64,000 nt of DNA from Cellvibrionaceae bacterium. Its GTDB lineage: Bacteria > Pseudomonadota > Gammaproteobacteria > Pseudomonadales > Cellvibrionaceae. A program made the position numbers and the translations under genes. Location: positions 15,836-79,835 of the forward strand of contig JAOXRV010000044.1 in NCBI GenBank assembly GCA_025800435.1, read 5' to 3'. The stretch's first letter is position 1; every line of letters begins with the position of its first letter. This document shows positions 19,538-27,544 of this stretch, piece by piece. The notes below the pieces were generated by a model. It did no database searches, was not told the origin of the DNA, and worked only from the letters and a program-made list of their open reading frames with translations.

Positions 19538-20506
19538 ATGAGTTCAGAGTTCGCTTTAAGTATCGGCCTGATTGCCGATCAGCCGTCCCAGTTACAGCGC
19601 ATGCGCCAGATGCTCAACAAGCTTGGTTCTGAGCCTGAGCTGAGCCTGTTACTGGCCCAGCAAGATTGGCCCCAGTGGCAGCCTCCGCGTGAGGTGCAGG
19701 CCTGGCTGGTTTGTGTGGATTTAGAAAACTCAGACCACACCGATTTTGAAGACTGGTTGGCCGAACGGGATGAGGTGGTGATTCTCGCCGATGAAGAAAT
19801 TCCCAGCCCCTCTAGCCCCAGCCACCGCGTGTGGCTAGAACGCTGGCAGCGCAAACTGCTGCAACTGGCGCAGGCCCAGCCGAGCAGCGTGCAATGGCCC
19901 GGCCAGCTGTGGCTATTGGCCGCCTCTACCGGCGGGCCCGATGCGGTGGCGGAGTTTTTAAGTGAGTTGCCGGCCGATCTCGATGCCGCTTTTGTGTATT
20001 TGCAGCATGGGCGACCCGAGGCTGAGCCCAATACCCTGGCGGTGTTAAACCGCCACAGCAAGTTACCGATTAGGATGGCGCGCCCTGGTGAGGCGATTGC
20101 ACCAGCCCAGGTTTATATGGTGGCGGCGGCCGAGGCTATCGCCCTTAATAGCCAGGGTTGTTTTGTCAGCGAGGGCAAACCCTGGCTGGCCGGGCCCGCC
20201 CCCAATGCGGACCAGTTTATTCACGCCGCAATACATCGCTTGGGTCCGGCCGACAAAACCAGTTTGGGGATGATCGTGTTCTCGGGCATGGGCGAGGACA
20301 GTGCCGCCGCCTGCCGCTTTGCCCAGCGTTGGGGCTGCAAGGTTTGGGCGCAAAGCCCAGACAGCTGTATTAGCCCTTATATGCCCAGTGCTGCGCTGCA
20401 AACCGGTTGTGTGTCTTACAGTGCTAGCCCACGCGGTTTGGCCCAGCGTTTGTTAAATGAATTGGTTCTGGGCGACGATATAGAGGCCCAGTTAGTGGGC
20501 GGCTAA
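19538..20506 (+). CDS. chpB: CheB-type receptor methylesterase ChpB
   Basis: Removes methyl groups from PilJ, opposing PilK. 322 residues from the ATG at 19538, two bases after the chpA stop; a TTG six bases earlier is less likely. The C-terminal esterase domain has Ser130 in AASTGGPDAV, the His in YLQHGRPEAE and the Asp in FSGMGEDSAAACRFA, a complete triad. The N-terminal 110 residues look like a receiver fold that has lost the usual DD pair and phosphoacceptor region (LVCVDLENSDHTDFEDWL has no receiver context), so control by phosphorylation is doubtful. Confidence 0.92.
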   Translation: MSSEFALSIGLIADQPSQLQRMRQMLNKLGSEPELSLLLAQQDWPQWQPPREVQAWLVCVDLENSDHTDFEDWLAERDEVVILADEEIPSPSSPSHRVWLERWQRKLLQLAQAQPSSVQWPGQLWLLAASTGGPDAVAEFLSELPADLDAAFVYLQHGRPEAEPNTLAVLNRHSKLPIRMARPGEAIAPAQVYMVAAAEAIALNSQGCFVSEGKPWLAGPAPNADQFIHAAIHRLGPADKTSLGMIVFSGMGEDSAAACRFAQRWGCKVWAQSPDSCISPYMPSAALQTGCVSYSASPRGLAQRLLNELVLGDDIEAQLVGG

Positions 20507-20533
20507 GCTCTAGCAAGATTTGGTAGCGACAGT

Positions 20534-21019
20534 ATGCAACAGTTACAACAGCAAAAACCCACTGAAGTACCCACACTGGTGGTGCCCGTAGCCGGCTTTA
20601 CCCTGTTACTGCCGACGGTATCGGTGGCAGAGATGGTGCCGTATCGCAAATCTCGTTTTTTACCTGAAAAAACGACTGGGCCGCTCAGTGGTTATTTGGG
20701 CCGTTACGAGTGGCGCGATCAGCAAGTGCCATTACTATCGTTTGAAGAACTAAACGGCCTGCCCCGGGGCGAGGTGTCCGGCTATAATCAGGTGGCCATT
20801 ATCAATGCCACTGGGGTGGATAAAAATTTGGCCTATGTAGCGCTAATCGCCCAGGGTATTCCTCACCTAATGCGCATTACCCCAGCGACCATCACGCCAA
20901 GTGAAGATGCGCCGGAGTTGCCCTTTGTCACAATGACGGTGGTGGCTGAGGGGCGGGAGGCGGTGATTCCCGATGTGGCGGCACTGGAACGCGAGGCTTT
21001 AGGACAGCTAGGGCACTGA
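20534..21019 (+). CDS. chpC: CheW-like adaptor ChpC
   Basis: Second coupling protein of the cluster, 161 residues, a single CheW-like domain (about 12-150): LVVPVAGFTLLLPTVSVAEMVPYR, GYLGRYEWRDQQVPLLSFEELNG, YVALIAQGIPHLMRI. Follows chpB by 27 bases and ends the cluster, the ChpC position in Pseudomonas, where it links additional receptors to ChpA. Sequence is diverged from PilI, so a distinct receptor partner is plausible but not shown. Confidence 0.88.
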   Translation: MQQLQQQKPTEVPTLVVPVAGFTLLLPTVSVAEMVPYRKSRFLPEKTTGPLSGYLGRYEWRDQQVPLLSFEELNGLPRGEVSGYNQVAIINATGVDKNLAYVALIAQGIPHLMRITPATITPSEDAPELPFVTMTVVAEGREAVIPDVAALEREALGQLGH

Positions 21020-21105
21020 GCCAGGTCCTAGAGGTTCTGCGAGATGTAAGCTTGAAGGGTAGGGGGTACTTTCGCCGTAAATGACTTTAGGACCGGGCGA
21101 GTAAC

Positions 21106-21834
21106 TTAAAAATCTCCCCAGCGCTGTTGCAGCAAACTTAAGGCGACTATCGGCGCTGTCTCGGTGCGTAAAACTCGTGGCCCCATGGTTAGGCCCTTAA
21201 ATTCTTGCTGGCGTGCCCGTTCAATTTCCTGCTCGCTTAAACCACCCTCGGGGCCAATCAGCAGCATGGCGCTGTTGTCGGCTAGTTTATAATCGCCGAG
21301 GCCGGCACTGTCTCGATGATGCATAACCAGTTTAAGGCCGGCGACCGCTTGGCTTAAGAAATCGTCTATTTTTTGAACCGGGTTAAGTGCTGGCAGACGG
21401 CTGCGGCCGCACTGCTCGCAGGCGCTAATAATTATTTGTTGCCAGTGTTTGTGTTTTTTTTCCAGCCTGGGGCCGCTGAGTTTAACTTCGGTGCGGCTAG
21501 TAAACAGAGGGCTGATTTCACTAACCCCCAGTTCTGTGGCCTTTTGCAGTACCCAGTCCATACGCTCGCCCCGGGAGATACCAATGGCCAAGTGGGTATG
21601 CAGAGGGGATTCGCCTTGTGCGCTGTAACTCTTGGTAATCTTTACACGGGTGACTTTTTTACCTGTCTCATTAATAATAGCGAGATATTCATTGCCCGTT
21701 CCATTAAATAGTACTAGTTCCCGACCGGCGCTCATCCGCAGCACTCGGCTTATATGGTGGGATGGCCCCTCTTCCAGCTCGACTTCGGCCGCATTTTGTA
21801 GGTCTTGGGGGGTATAGATTCTGGGTACGCGCAT
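21106..21834 (-). CDS. rsmE: 16S rRNA m3U1498 methyltransferase RsmE
   Basis: SPOUT-class methyltransferase of 242 residues modifying U1498 of 16S rRNA in the small subunit. N-terminal PUA-like domain (RVPRIYTPQDL ... HHISRVLRMSAGRELVLFNG), then the knotted SAM site: TELGVSEISPLFTSRTEVKL, ISACEQCGRSRLPAL, LLIGPEGGLSEQEIERA and LGPRVLRTETA-like MGPRVLRTETAPIVAL. Convergent with chpC; an imperfect 7-bp dyad at 21024-21094 lies between them. Divergent from the response regulator at 21943. Confidence 0.96.
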   Translation of the reverse strand: MRVPRIYTPQDLQNAAEVELEEGPSHHISRVLRMSAGRELVLFNGTGNEYLAIINETGKKVTRVKITKSYSAQGESPLHTHLAIGISRGERMDWVLQKATELGVSEISPLFTSRTEVKLSGPRLEKKHKHWQQIIISACEQCGRSRLPALNPVQKIDDFLSQAVAGLKLVMHHRDSAGLGDYKLADNSAMLLIGPEGGLSEQEIERARQQEFKGLTMGPRVLRTETAPIVALSLLQQRWGDF

Positions 21835-21942
21835 AGAATTAGATGGATTTAGCGATTTCAGATGATATAAGCGCCAGCTTTGTCGGTGAGGTCGTAATAG
21901 TAGCAGATAAGTCGTTATAGATAAGTAGAAATCGAGAGGTCC

Positions 21943-22584
21943 ATGAAAGCGTCGCTGTTAATAGTTGAAGATTGCGAAGCCACCCGCGAGCGAATGGAAA
22001 ATGCCATTATCGAGGGGGGAGAGTATCGCTTAGTGGGGTCGGTGGGTTCTTTTAAAGCGGCCCAGGCATTATTGGAAAGCGCTGCACCGGATATTCTGCT
22101 GACCGATTTAGACCTGCCCGATGGCAATGGTATCAATCTAATAAAAATGTTGAGTCTGCCACATATAACCACCCAGCTGGCGATTGTAATCACGGTTTTT
22201 GGCGATGAGGAGCATGTGATTAAAGCCTTGCGCGCGGGTGCCTCGGGCTATTTGTTAAAAGATGATGACTTTATTGAGATCAATAGTGCAATCGGTCAAA
22301 TGCGTGATGGTGGAGCGCCCATCAGCCCCGGTGTGGCGCGCTTTTTATTGCAAGAGTTAAGCCCTGCACCTAAGCGCCAGGAAGACAGACCAGTGGGCTT
22401 AAGCGAGCGCGAAAACGAGATTCTACTGTTGGTGAGCAAGGGCTATACCTCCAAAGAAATCGGCAATATGCTCAATGTCTCTTTTCACACGGTCAACGCC
22501 CACGTAAAAAATATCTATAAAAAACTGGCTGTCACCAATCGCACCGGCGCCATTTATGAGGCCACCAAAAAAGGCATTATCTAA
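21943..22584 (+). CDS. NarL/LuxR-type response regulator of a receptor-linked unit
   Basis: Transcription factor of 213 residues. Receiver domain 1-120 with acidic pair Glu9/Asp10, phosphoacceptor Asp55 (ILLTDLDLPDGNG), switch Thr/Lys region and ASGYLLKDDD; then a LuxR-type helix-turn-helix (about 150-205: LSERENEILLLVSKGYTSKEIGNMLNVSFHTVNAHVKNIYKKL). Nine bases before a TonB-dependent receptor and in the same operon as a NarX-type kinase (25507-26937), its probable partner. It may control its own operon. The ligand and regulon are unknown. Confidence 0.9.
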   Translation: MKASLLIVEDCEATRERMENAIIEGGEYRLVGSVGSFKAAQALLESAAPDILLTDLDLPDGNGINLIKMLSLPHITTQLAIVITVFGDEEHVIKALRAGASGYLLKDDDFIEINSAIGQMRDGGAPISPGVARFLLQELSPAPKRQEDRPVGLSERENEILLLVSKGYTSKEIGNMLNVSFHTVNAHVKNIYKKLAVTNRTGAIYEATKKGII

Positions 22585-22593
22585 GGTTTTATT

Positions 22594-24588
22594 ATGTCTA
22601 AACCCCTGTATTTGACTGCGTTGTTATTGGCTAGCCAGGCACAGGCGGTAGATGAAATCTTAGAGTTTGAGCTTCCTTTAGTTGTCAGTGCCAGCCGCAT
22701 CACCCAAACCGCCCTTACCAGCCCTGCGGCTATTACGGTGATCGATAAGCATATGATTGCCGCCAGCCCCTATAACGATATTGCCGACCTCTTGCGCCTG
22801 GTGCCGGGTTTTCAGGTGGCCAAGGCCGATGGCCGAACATTTTCGGTTAACTCTCACGGCGGTGGTTGGGAATACGCCAACCGCATGCAGGTGCTAGTAA
22901 ATGGCCGCTCGACTTATTTGCCCACGCTGTCGGTGGTTGATTGGGATAATTTGGGTGTGCATATTCAGGATATCGAGCGAATTGAAATAGTGCGCGGGCC
23001 CAGCGCCTCGGCCTACGGCTCCAACTCATTCTCTGCGGCCATCAATATTATTACTAAGGCCGCTGCTATCGATGAGGCCTATAACATCAGCACCCGAGTG
23101 GGCAATAACGGCGAGCGTGAAGTGCTGGGTCGCTATGCTGGCCGCAGCGAGCAAATGGACTACCGCCTGAGCCTGTGGAAGCGACGCAATAATGGCCTGG
23201 ATAGTTTTCACGACTTTCGAGACCACAACAACTTCTCTTTTAGTGCTCGTACAGATTTGCGCGAGCGGGGCGAGCTGGATGTCGAGTTCAACCTGTTTAA
23301 GGGCAAGACCGGAGCCGGTGAGTTTGATTTGCTTGAGCGAGTTGACCGGCAGGTGCAAGGGTTTGGGGCCAAGGTTGCCTGGGCGAAAAACGTCAGCGCC
23401 AGCGAAGAGCTAAAGCTACAGCTCTACTATAACTACCGCAATGATGATGACCTGAGCCAAACCATCCCTCTGGCCGACATTTTCGGGGTATCCCAGCAGG
23501 TGTTTGAAGCGATTACCGGCGCCGATGATGTGGTGTATCGCACTGGCTATAACACCCACCGGGCTCGGCGGCTGGATTTTGAAACCCTATACAGCTGGTT
23601 TAAGGACTCTGGCTTTAAAGCGGTTGCAGGCCTCGGCATACGTCAAGATTTTCTCAAAAGTGTTTCCTACTTCCCTCAAAAAGGCGAGGTAGAGGAAACC
23701 AGTTTGCGCGGCTTTGCCAATGTCCAACAACCCCTGTTAAAGGGGCTGCTGCTCAATGCCGGTGTGCTGTATGAGCTGCCCGGTGATGACAGCGGCCACT
23801 GGTCGCCCCGTTTAAGTCTTAACTGGAGCTTTCAGCCTCAGCAAAGTTTTCGGATGAGTGTGTCTAAGGCCTACCGCATGCCGTCTTTGCTTGAGGCCAA
23901 CTTTTTTACCGAGACTCGTTTAAGTAACGGTTTTATAGTGGATAAACGCTATTATACGGATCGGGATATCTCCGCCGAACAACTACTGAGTTACAGTTTG
24001 GGCTACCAGGGTAAATACCGAGCCTGGCAGTGGGAGCTCAATTTGTACAAGGAAGAGTACGACCATATGATCGATTATGTGATCGATTATAATATTATGG
24101 ACCTCGCCCAGGATCACGCCTCTCGGGTTGGTAATTACGATAGTTATGACGCCTACGGTGTCGAAGGCGAAGTAATATACCGGCCCCAGCTGGATCAATT
24201 TATTCGCCTGCACTTTAATCGCGGTAAAAGCCTGCAGAAATCACTGCACCGTTTTAACTACAACGGTGTGCCCGAACGTTATCGCTACTACCGCGATCGA
24301 GCGCCAGAGAACAGTGTGGGTCTGCTCGCGGTACACAAGTTTGGTGCCTGGCAGTTTAGCCTCGGCGCTCAGTATATGGGGGCGGTGCACTGGGACGGCT
24401 TCGGCGATCGGGTAAAATCCTATAGCCGCTACGATGCCAGTGTGCAGCGTTACTGGGCAATCGGTCAGCAGCAACTCAAGCTTAAGCTCGGCGCCCTGAG
24501 TTTTGGTGGTCACTACCACGAGTTTCATCGTGAGCTGGAAGTAAAACCCGAATACTACCTAAGCCTGTGCTTGAGCGGTCGCGAATGA
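22594..24588 (+). CDS. TonB-dependent outer-membrane receptor (linked to two-component system)
   Basis: 664 residues. Signal peptide 1-18 (cleavage after AQA), TonB-box-like segment ELPLVVSASR, plug domain about 32-150 (PYNDIADLLRLVPGFQVAK, VRGPSASAYGSNSFSAAINIITK), then a BtuB/FepA-like beta-barrel. No N-terminal STN signalling domain, so it is not a FecA-type transducer. The last residues are LSLCLSGRE, not the usual aromatic end of a barrel. Its stop overlaps the next ATG (ATGA). Placed between a response regulator and a binding-like protein plus kinase. Substrate not predictable. Confidence 0.93.
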   Translation: MSKPLYLTALLLASQAQAVDEILEFELPLVVSASRITQTALTSPAAITVIDKHMIAASPYNDIADLLRLVPGFQVAKADGRTFSVNSHGGGWEYANRMQVLVNGRSTYLPTLSVVDWDNLGVHIQDIERIEIVRGPSASAYGSNSFSAAINIITKAAAIDEAYNISTRVGNNGEREVLGRYAGRSEQMDYRLSLWKRRNNGLDSFHDFRDHNNFSFSARTDLRERGELDVEFNLFKGKTGAGEFDLLERVDRQVQGFGAKVAWAKNVSASEELKLQLYYNYRNDDDLSQTIPLADIFGVSQQVFEAITGADDVVYRTGYNTHRARRLDFETLYSWFKDSGFKAVAGLGIRQDFLKSVSYFPQKGEVEETSLRGFANVQQPLLKGLLLNAGVLYELPGDDSGHWSPRLSLNWSFQPQQSFRMSVSKAYRMPSLLEANFFTETRLSNGFIVDKRYYTDRDISAEQLLSYSLGYQGKYRAWQWELNLYKEEYDHMIDYVIDYNIMDLAQDHASRVGNYDSYDAYGVEGEVIYRPQLDQFIRLHFNRGKSLQKSLHRFNYNGVPERYRYYRDRAPENSVGLLAVHKFGAWQFSLGAQYMGAVHWDGFGDRVKSYSRYDASVQRYWAIGQQQLKLKLGALSFGGHYHEFHRELEVKPEYYLSLCLSGRE

Positions 24589-25517
24589 AACCCTGGTTCT
24601 GTGTTTTACTGTTGAGCTGCAGCGCGCTGCTGCCACAGTGGGTCAGTGCCGATGTCTTGTTGTTATTACCCAATCGCCAGCCCTCCTTTATCAATGCTGC
24701 TGAGCTGATAAAAAAGCAAATGCTGGCCAACGGGGTGCAGGCCGGGCAGGTTAAAATTCGAGATATCGGGCAGGCCGCTGCTTGGGATGAAGACGATTTA
24801 ATACTGCCCCTGGGGCCGCTCGCCGCTGGCTTCGTTCAGCGCCAAAGTGTGGCTAACTCGGTGTTGTACACTTTTGTGCAAGAAGCGTTTGTGCGCGAGC
24901 TGCCGCGCCAGGGGCTTGCCAACTGGGCGGCGGTTGTTATTGATCAGCCTCTTGAGCGTATGGTGGTATTGGCCGATGCCCTAAACGAGGGGCGCTATAA
25001 AAACAAAATACTGTTACTGCATTCATCTGCCAACCAAGCCCTGGCCGAGCAAATTAAACGCCTGCCAACGTTAAAGCACGCCGAGCTGGAAAATATACCC
25101 CTGGCGACAACTGGCTTGGCGGCAGGGCTAGAGAGCCGCTTATACAACGCTGGGCTATTGCTAGCGCCGAGCGACCCAGAGCTGTGGCGCGGTAAAAATG
25201 CGCGCTGGCTTTTGTTGCAAGCCTATAACTATCGCGTGCCGATATTGGCCTACAACCCGGCCCTGATTAAGGCCGGCGCTATGTTGGCGATATATTCAGA
25301 AAAACAAGCGATTGCCAAAGAAAGTGCTCGAATCGCTACCGCTTGGCTGCGCCAGCAGCGTTTTAAGCCAGGCCGTGTGCACTACGCCGAGGCCAGCGTA
25401 GCCGTCAACGACAGTATTGCCCAGGCATTGCATTTTAATGTTGAAGAGCTGCAGGCACTTATTGAGCGCATTAAAAAGCTCAAGCAGTTTCAGGAGGGGC
25501 TAAGCCATGGGCGCTAG
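24585..25517 (+). CDS. Periplasmic substrate-binding-like protein
   Basis: 310 residues from the ATG at 24585, which overlaps the receptor stop (ATGA). Signal peptide about 1-22 (MKPWFCVLLLSCSALLPQWVSA). The rest resembles the ABC_sub_bind/type I periplasmic binding fold: alternating strands and helices with ADVLLLLPNRQPSFINAAELIKK, ILPLGPLAAGF, KILLLHSSANQALAEQIKRL, LLLAPSDPELWRGKNARWLLLQAYNYRVPILAYN. No permease or ATPase gene is near. It overlaps the downstream kinase gene by 11 bases. Inferred role: a periplasmic ligand sensor feeding the kinase rather than a transporter part. Family assignment is moderate. Confidence 0.75.
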   Translation: MKPWFCVLLLSCSALLPQWVSADVLLLLPNRQPSFINAAELIKKQMLANGVQAGQVKIRDIGQAAAWDEDDLILPLGPLAAGFVQRQSVANSVLYTFVQEAFVRELPRQGLANWAAVVIDQPLERMVVLADALNEGRYKNKILLLHSSANQALAEQIKRLPTLKHAELENIPLATTGLAAGLESRLYNAGLLLAPSDPELWRGKNARWLLLQAYNYRVPILAYNPALIKAGAMLAIYSEKQAIAKESARIATAWLRQQRFKPGRVHYAEASVAVNDSIAQALHFNVEELQALIERIKKLKQFQEGLSHGR

Positions 25518-26937
25518 CAGCATTCGCCGCCAATTGTTGAGCCTGGCCTTGATGCCACTGTCGTTAACCATTTTGGCGGTTAGTGTTTTGGCCGTGGTGG
25601 CGTCTTTGGAGGATATTGAGTCACGCTTAAAGCAGCGCGGCCAAGATATTGGCAAGCAAGCCGTGTTGATGTCGGAGTTTTACTTTTACACCGGAGATCA
25701 GCTGCAGCTCAATAATGTCGCCGCTATTGTGGCGGGTTTGGAAGGGGTTAGCAGTATTCGCTTTCTAAATGCCCAGGGCGAGGTAATGGTAAAGCGCCGC
25801 AATAATGCGGCGGATAAAGACTTGGATGATCAACATTTGTTTGTGATCCCGATATACAGCAAGGGCATCAGTCTGGATGAGGTCGCGCAGTTGGCGGGTG
25901 CGCAAACTGAGCTGAGCGAAAAACTGGGCAGTATTGAAATCTCGCTATCGAAGGCGGCGTTGACACCGCTGCGTGAGGCCGCCTATATGCGTATTCTGTT
26001 GGTGGCCCTAGGGGCACTGCTGCTGGGAGTGTTGATGGTGTATTTATTTGGGCGCCGTTTAAGTGCAGCGCTTAGTGAAACCATTGAAGCGGCAAAGTCG
26101 GTAAAACGGGGCAATATGAATAGCCGCGCGCCGGAAAATGGTGAAGGTGAAATACTGGAGTTTCAAAAAGTATTTAACCGCATGGTGGGCTCGGTGCAGC
26201 AGAACGAAGTCCAGCTGCAAGATCGTATCAATAGCGCCACTCGCTCTTTGAATGAAACCGTGGCAGAGCTTTCCCAAAGCAACCGCGAGTTGGCCGCGAC
26301 CCGCCAGGCAACCATTGAACTTGAACGCAGCAAGGCCATCTCGGATGAGCGCGCCCGTATCATGAAAGATATGCACGATGGTATTGGCGGCCAGTTGGTG
26401 GCTTCCTTGGCGCTGATTGAAAAAGAGCAAAACAGTGAGATTCGCGCGAATATTTCCAGTACCCTGCGCGAGTGCCTGGATGACCTGCGCCTGATTATCT
26501 TATCTTTAAATATGCGCGATAGTACTGTGTCGGCGGTGTTGGCGGATTTTAAGTACCGCGTCCATAAAAAACTGCAAAAACTGGAGATCGAGCTGATCTG
26601 GGAGGTCGACGATATTGCCGACCATATCAGCTTACAGCCCCAGCAGAGCCTGCATTTATTGCGTATTTTACAAGAAGTGTTTACCAACACCTTAAAGCAT
26701 GCAGGCGCCAGCCAAATACACCTAAGGCTTACAAGTGAGCAGGGTAAGGTGCGCTTATCGATTGACGATGATGGAATATTCACGCTGGACGAGGAGCAGC
26801 GCGACTGCCACGGCTTGAATAATATGCAGTGGCGCGCGGCTGAGCTGGGTGGCAATTTAACAGTCGCTTGCAACGAGGCCGGTGGTTGCGCAGTGCGTTT
26901 AGACTTTGCAGCTGCCGATTTATCAGAGGTGCCCTAG
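25507..26937 (+). CDS. NarX-type sensor histidine kinase of the receptor-linked unit
   Basis: 476 residues. Membrane segment 1 about 10-33, periplasmic sensor about 34-158, membrane segment 2 about 160-183, HAMP (about 184-240), coiled coil, HisKA_3 dimerisation domain with His290 (RIMKDMHDGIGGQL), then an HATPase domain (LLRILQEVFTNTLKHAG, LSIDDDGIF). This architecture pairs with LuxR-type regulators such as the one at 21943. It overlaps the binding-protein gene by 11 bases. The final codons (LSEVP and stop) lie inside a copy of the dispersed repeat end, so the original C-terminus may have been altered. Confidence 0.92.
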   Translation: MGASSIRRQLLSLALMPLSLTILAVSVLAVVASLEDIESRLKQRGQDIGKQAVLMSEFYFYTGDQLQLNNVAAIVAGLEGVSSIRFLNAQGEVMVKRRNNAADKDLDDQHLFVIPIYSKGISLDEVAQLAGAQTELSEKLGSIEISLSKAALTPLREAAYMRILLVALGALLLGVLMVYLFGRRLSAALSETIEAAKSVKRGNMNSRAPENGEGEILEFQKVFNRMVGSVQQNEVQLQDRINSATRSLNETVAELSQSNRELAATRQATIELERSKAISDERARIMKDMHDGIGGQLVASLALIEKEQNSEIRANISSTLRECLDDLRLIILSLNMRDSTVSAVLADFKYRVHKKLQKLEIELIWEVDDIADHISLQPQQSLHLLRILQEVFTNTLKHAGASQIHLRLTSEQGKVRLSIDDDGIFTLDEEQRDCHGLNNMQWRAAELGGNLTVACNEAGGCAVRLDFAAADLSEVP

Positions 26938-26962
26938 GGTCGGGGTATTCAGAGGTGCCCTA
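26921..26962. repeat. Two tandem repeat ends at the kinase 3' terminus
   Basis: TATCAGAGGTGCCCTA (26921-26936) and TATTCAGAGGTGCCCTA (26946-26962) are near-identical direct copies, 25 bases apart, of the terminal motif of the 93-bp element at 8986-9078. The first copy contains the kinase stop codon. They look like leftover ends from insertions of the same repeat family. Confidence 0.55.
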
Positions 26963-27021
26963 AGCATTGATTGGTCGAAGATCGCCAACTGGCAATAGCT
27001 GATGCAGCCCCCATGGAGATA

Positions 27022-27480
27022 TTAAATGGGCTCTGTAATTTGAATAGCCCGAATGCGAGACTCCACCATTTCGACTGCCCGTGATTTCATGGCCTCTGGC
27101 ATATAGCTACGGTTGATTAAATCAATAATTGTTTTCTGGCTGGTCTTTAGCTTGGTAATGAACGTTTGAATAGGTTTTTCTTGCAAGCCAAGTCGCCGCC
27201 CTAATTCAAGGAAGTCAAAGCCGGTGTAATAGCCGTAATGGCTGTAGCTATCAGTAAATTCTTCATCTCCAGCTTCTTGATCGTGCAGCAATCCAAGTGC
27301 CTACAATCCCATACCGGAATCCTCGGCTCTAAAGGCATCGCAAAATAAGCAGTCGTAGTTAGGGCTTAGCTTGTCGTAGAAGCGGCCGCTGTTATCCGGG
27401 AGTCGCTGAACACTGAAATTTTTGAGGTGTAGATCATCGTTGCCGGTGGCATAGGCTAGTATGAGGCTGTAAAAACATCT
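27022..27480 (-). pseudogene. hipA-like kinase remnant
   Basis: The minus frame reads from 27480 down to 27022. It starts inside the kinase domain with YATGNDDLHLKNFSVQRL, the catalytic N-x-D-x-x-x-K-N region of HipA-type Ser/Thr kinases, continues through YDKLSPNYDCLF, meets an in-frame TAG at 27301-27303 and then runs 89 more codons (LELGRRLGLQEKPIQTFI, typical of the HipA C-terminal domain). The N-terminal two thirds of a HipA (about 400 residues) and any hipB antitoxin are missing. The upstream truncation coincides with the inverted repeat at 27469-27536. A dead toxin-antitoxin relic. Confidence 0.75.
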
Positions 27481-27536
27481 GTGTTTTAACCCTAATGAGA
27501 GGGATCAACGAATACCATTCATACAGATGTTTTTAC
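27469..27536. repeat. 14-bp perfect inverted repeat, 68 bp overall
   Basis: GTAAAAACATCTGT at 27469-27482 and its exact reverse complement at 27523-27536 enclose 40 bases containing a CCCT...AGGG mini-stem. The hipA-like similarity stops at the left arm and phoD ends nine bases to the right. It may be a mobile-element footprint or a terminator-like hairpin for phoD; a T-run after the stem is absent on the minus strand. Confidence 0.6.
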
Positions 27537-27544
27537 GGTCTCAG

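Noticed and set aside
21024..21094. GGTCCTA/TAGGACC dyad between chpC and rsmE
   Set aside because: A 7-bp stem with a 57-base loop and no T-run is too weak to call a terminator.
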